Below, in pieces: positions 6,832-8,310 of a stretch of 8,310 nucleotides of DNA. Every line of letters starts with the position of its first letter. The first letter of the stretch is position 1. Source of the DNA: Lachnospiraceae bacterium UBA1267 (GTDB lineage: Bacteria; Bacillota; Clostridia; Lachnospirales; Lachnospiraceae); NCBI GenBank assembly GCA_002308115.1, contig DBVJ01000074.1, forward strand, positions 237 through 8,546, in the 5' to 3' direction. A model generated the notes under the pieces. The model did not search any database, was not told the origin of the DNA, and saw only the letters and a list, made by a program, of their open reading frames with translations. A program made the translations under genes and the position numbers.

Positions 6832-8310
6832 TCATTTATGTGTATTCTTCCTGCCGCGTCTTCTCCGGCGGCGCTTCATTTCCTGCGAAGTCAGTATGAG
6901 ATAAACGGCGCAGCCTGCTATGAGAAGCAGGATGCTTCCTTCCAGAAGCCAGAAGCCCAGCACGTTTCCTCTGCCCTTCTTTTCGGGCTCTTTGTCCGGC
7001 TCCTCCTCTGTTTTGTCCGTGTCGGTGTTCTTTCCGGGATCCGCTTTCGTAACGGTCGGGACAGCAGGATCCGTGGCCTCACCGGAAGTGCCTTCGCTTC
7101 CGTCCGGCCAGCTTTCGCTCTCACGCGTTTCGGGCGCATCGGTTACGGGTGTATCCGTGCCGGGAGCGTCGGTTACGGGCGGATCCGTAAAAGGCGGATC
7201 CGTAACCGGCGGCTCGGTGACGGGAGGCTCGGTGACCGGCGGTTCCGTAGCCGGCGGATTGCCGTCCGTCGCAACGCCATGGTTATAGGTGACCCAGCCG
7301 TTCGCGGTATAGACCTTGCCTTCATAGAGCGGCTCATAGACCGCGGGCGAGTCCAGCGTCATCCTCCGGATCATCTCCGAAACGATCGTGCTGGTCTCCC
7401 GCATGTGATTCATCTGGACGCCCGGGATCAGCTCCTCCAGCTTGTCCATGTCGTCAAACTTTGTATGGATGATCCGGCCTTCGGTCGCCTGGAATACGTT
7501 CTTTCTGGAGTTGTAGTTGTATGGTTTGTCCGGGAAAGGCACTTCGCCCGCGTCGTTGGTCCAGGCGTTGGCCTCAAAGTAGACGTAAGGAATATCGTTC
7601 CGGTAGAACCAGACCTGGTCGGAGGCGTCGGAACGCGTCGGCGACTGATAATGTTCCACCTGAACGGGCATCTGGCGAAGGTCGATGCCGATCCGGATCG
7701 CGATGTCCCGGGCCATGTTGTAGCCCCAGACCTGCCTCAGTTTATCGCCGACATATTTGCCGCCGTAGACGAACAGGAAGTCTCCCGCGCCGACGGAGTC
7801 CAGGTTCACGACCAGCATGACGCTTCCGATGTCGGGGCTCTGGGTGATGTAGGAGCGGCTTCCGGCCGAGCCCAAAGTCTCCTCTCCGTCCCAGAACGCG
7901 AATTCCAGCGTCAGGTTCGTTTCGGTATTTGCGAATCTTCTTGCCAGCTCCAGCGCCACCGCGACGCCCGTGCCGTTGTCCTCGCAGCCGTTGGTATCGA
8001 CGCAGTCGTAGTGCGCGCCGATGAGGATCCGCGCGTTGGACTTGCCGGGTTTCACAAATGTATGGGAATAGACAGGGGTCGGGTCTTCGAAGTTGTTGCC
8101 CTTCAGATTGCTGTGGACCGAATAGCCGTAAGAAGCCATCGTGTCGTCGATCCACTGAAGCATCGCCGTCTTGGGTGCCGTGCTCTGGGTCGCCGTGGAA
8201 TTGATCCTCCGGGCATAGTTATCGTTGATGATCCTGAGGAGCCGGTAGGCTTCGACGCCGTAATCCGCATCGTCGCACCGTGTCACTGCTCCCGGGCCGC
8301 CGATAAGGCC
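6832..8310 (-). CDS. Cell-surface zinc peptidase of the M28 family with Pro/Thr stalk and C-terminal membrane anchor, 5' end cut by window edge
   Basis: The frame is open to base 8310 (492 residues present), so the true start and probably a signal peptide lie outside; the GTG at 8286 is most likely an internal Val. Numbering from the edge, the M28 metal and catalytic residues are all visible: His100 and Asp102 in GAHYDC, Asp111 in EDNGTG, Glu143-Glu144 in WDGEE, Asp171 in NLDSVGAGD, and His282 in RIIHTKFDDMD. The family removes N-terminal residues from peptides using two zinc ions. Cys103 and Cys109 flank the metal site and could form a disulfide. After the catalytic domain (to about 320) comes a stalk with about nine 5-residue Pro/Thr repeats (352-395), an acidic and Lys-rich stretch (about 422-445), a hydrophobic helix (about 451-474) and the basic tail KRRRRRRGRK. 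This predicts an enzyme outside the membrane with a short cytoplasmic tail. Substrate is unknown. Confidence 0.92.
   Translation of the reverse strand, partial: GLIGGPGAVTRCDDADYGVEAYRLLRIINDNYARRINSTATQSTAPKTAMLQWIDDTMASYGYSVHSNLKGNNFEDPTPVYSHTFVKPGKSNARILIGAHYDCVDTNGCEDNGTGVAVALELARRFANTETNLTLEFAFWDGEETLGSAGSRSYITQSPDIGSVMLVVNLDSVGAGDFLFVYGGKYVGDKLRQVWGYNMARDIAIRIGIDLRQMPVQVEHYQSPTRSDASDQVWFYRNDIPYVYFEANAWTNDAGEVPFPDKPYNYNSRKNVFQATEGRIIHTKFDDMDKLEELIPGVQMNHMRETSTIVSEMIRRMTLDSPAVYEPLYEGKVYTANGWVTYNHGVATDGNPPATEPPVTEPPVTEPPVTDPPFTDPPVTDAPGTDTPVTDAPETRESESWPDGSEGTSGEATDPAVPTVTKADPGKNTDTDKTEEEPDKEPEKKGRGNVLGFWLLEGSILLLIAGCAVYLILTSQEMKRRRRRRGRKNTHK
7126..7257 (-). repeat. 15-bp tandem repeat coding the Pro/Thr stalk of the M28 peptidase
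   Basis: About nine consecutive 15-base units code 5-residue repeats of the type PPVTE, drifting to PPVTD, PPFTD, APGTD, TPVTD and APET towards the C-terminus. Units nearest the catalytic domain are the most alike. The repeat forms a rigid extended spacer between the enzyme and its membrane anchor. The period keeps frame, so gain or loss of units would change stalk length without breaking the gene. Confidence 0.9.

Noticed and set aside
5765..6904. Plus-strand open frames of 179 and 144 codons
   Set aside because: They are antisense shadows of the phosphohexomutase; no ribosome binding site or domain supports them.
7126..7257. Tandem repeats as a CRISPR array
   Set aside because: Units are 15 bases with no spacers and keep a coding frame for Pro/Thr repeats.
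6920..7288. Plus-strand frame coding a Gly/Ser/Val-rich repeat protein
   Set aside because: The repeats are the complement of the Pro/Thr stalk of the M28 peptidase, which has a full catalytic domain in the sense frame.
8284..8286. GTG at 8286 as the start of the peptidase
   Set aside because: The frame remains open to the window edge, no Shine-Dalgarno site precedes this GTG, and a signal peptide expected for an anchored enzyme is missing, so the start is probably outside.

Overview
The window looks like an ordinary housekeeping stretch of chromosome from a moderately GC-rich gut- or rumen-type Clostridia, most likely Lachnospiraceae. This is a judgement from protein style, not a database match: a Firmicutes-type PheS with a four-cysteine insertion, a GlgC of the clostridial kind, a small two-helix membrane protein resembling the DUF6106 family, and strong Shine-Dalgarno sites about 8 nt before most starts. 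I see no mobile element, CRISPR array, phage gene, tRNA or rRNA.

Every supported gene is on the minus strand, so transcription runs from base 8310 towards base 1. In that order they are: a cell-surface M28-type zinc peptidase whose N-terminus lies beyond the right edge (8310-6832); an alpha-D-phosphohexomutase (6811-5318); pheS (5293-4250); pheT (4235-1818); and a DUF6106-like membrane protein (1805-1290). Gaps between these five genes are only 12 to 24 bases, and two stop codons touch or lie inside the next ribosome binding site, so they are probably one operon. A strong GC-rich hairpin with a T-rich tail (1282-1245) ends it. After a 195-base intergenic region with a second hairpin and a possible promoter comes glgC (from 1094), which is cut by the left edge.

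The core function is phenylalanyl-tRNA synthetase, the alpha2beta2 enzyme made by pheS and pheT. The phosphohexomutase is expected to interconvert glucose-6-phosphate and glucose-1-phosphate (or the mannose equivalents), and glucose-1-phosphate is the substrate of GlgC, so two consecutive steps towards glycogen flank pheST. The peptidase is an ecto-enzyme on a Pro/Thr-repeat stalk with a C-terminal membrane anchor. No T-box leader sits before pheS; any such control would have to lie upstream of the window.

Large open frames on the plus strand, including one of 971 codons over pheT, are explained by the near absence of TTA, CTA and TCA codons in the real genes. I found no convincing new biological system. 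The points most worth a second look are the operon composition, the anchored peptidase with its repeat stalk, the divergent mutase subfamily and the conserved-looking unknown membrane protein behind pheT.
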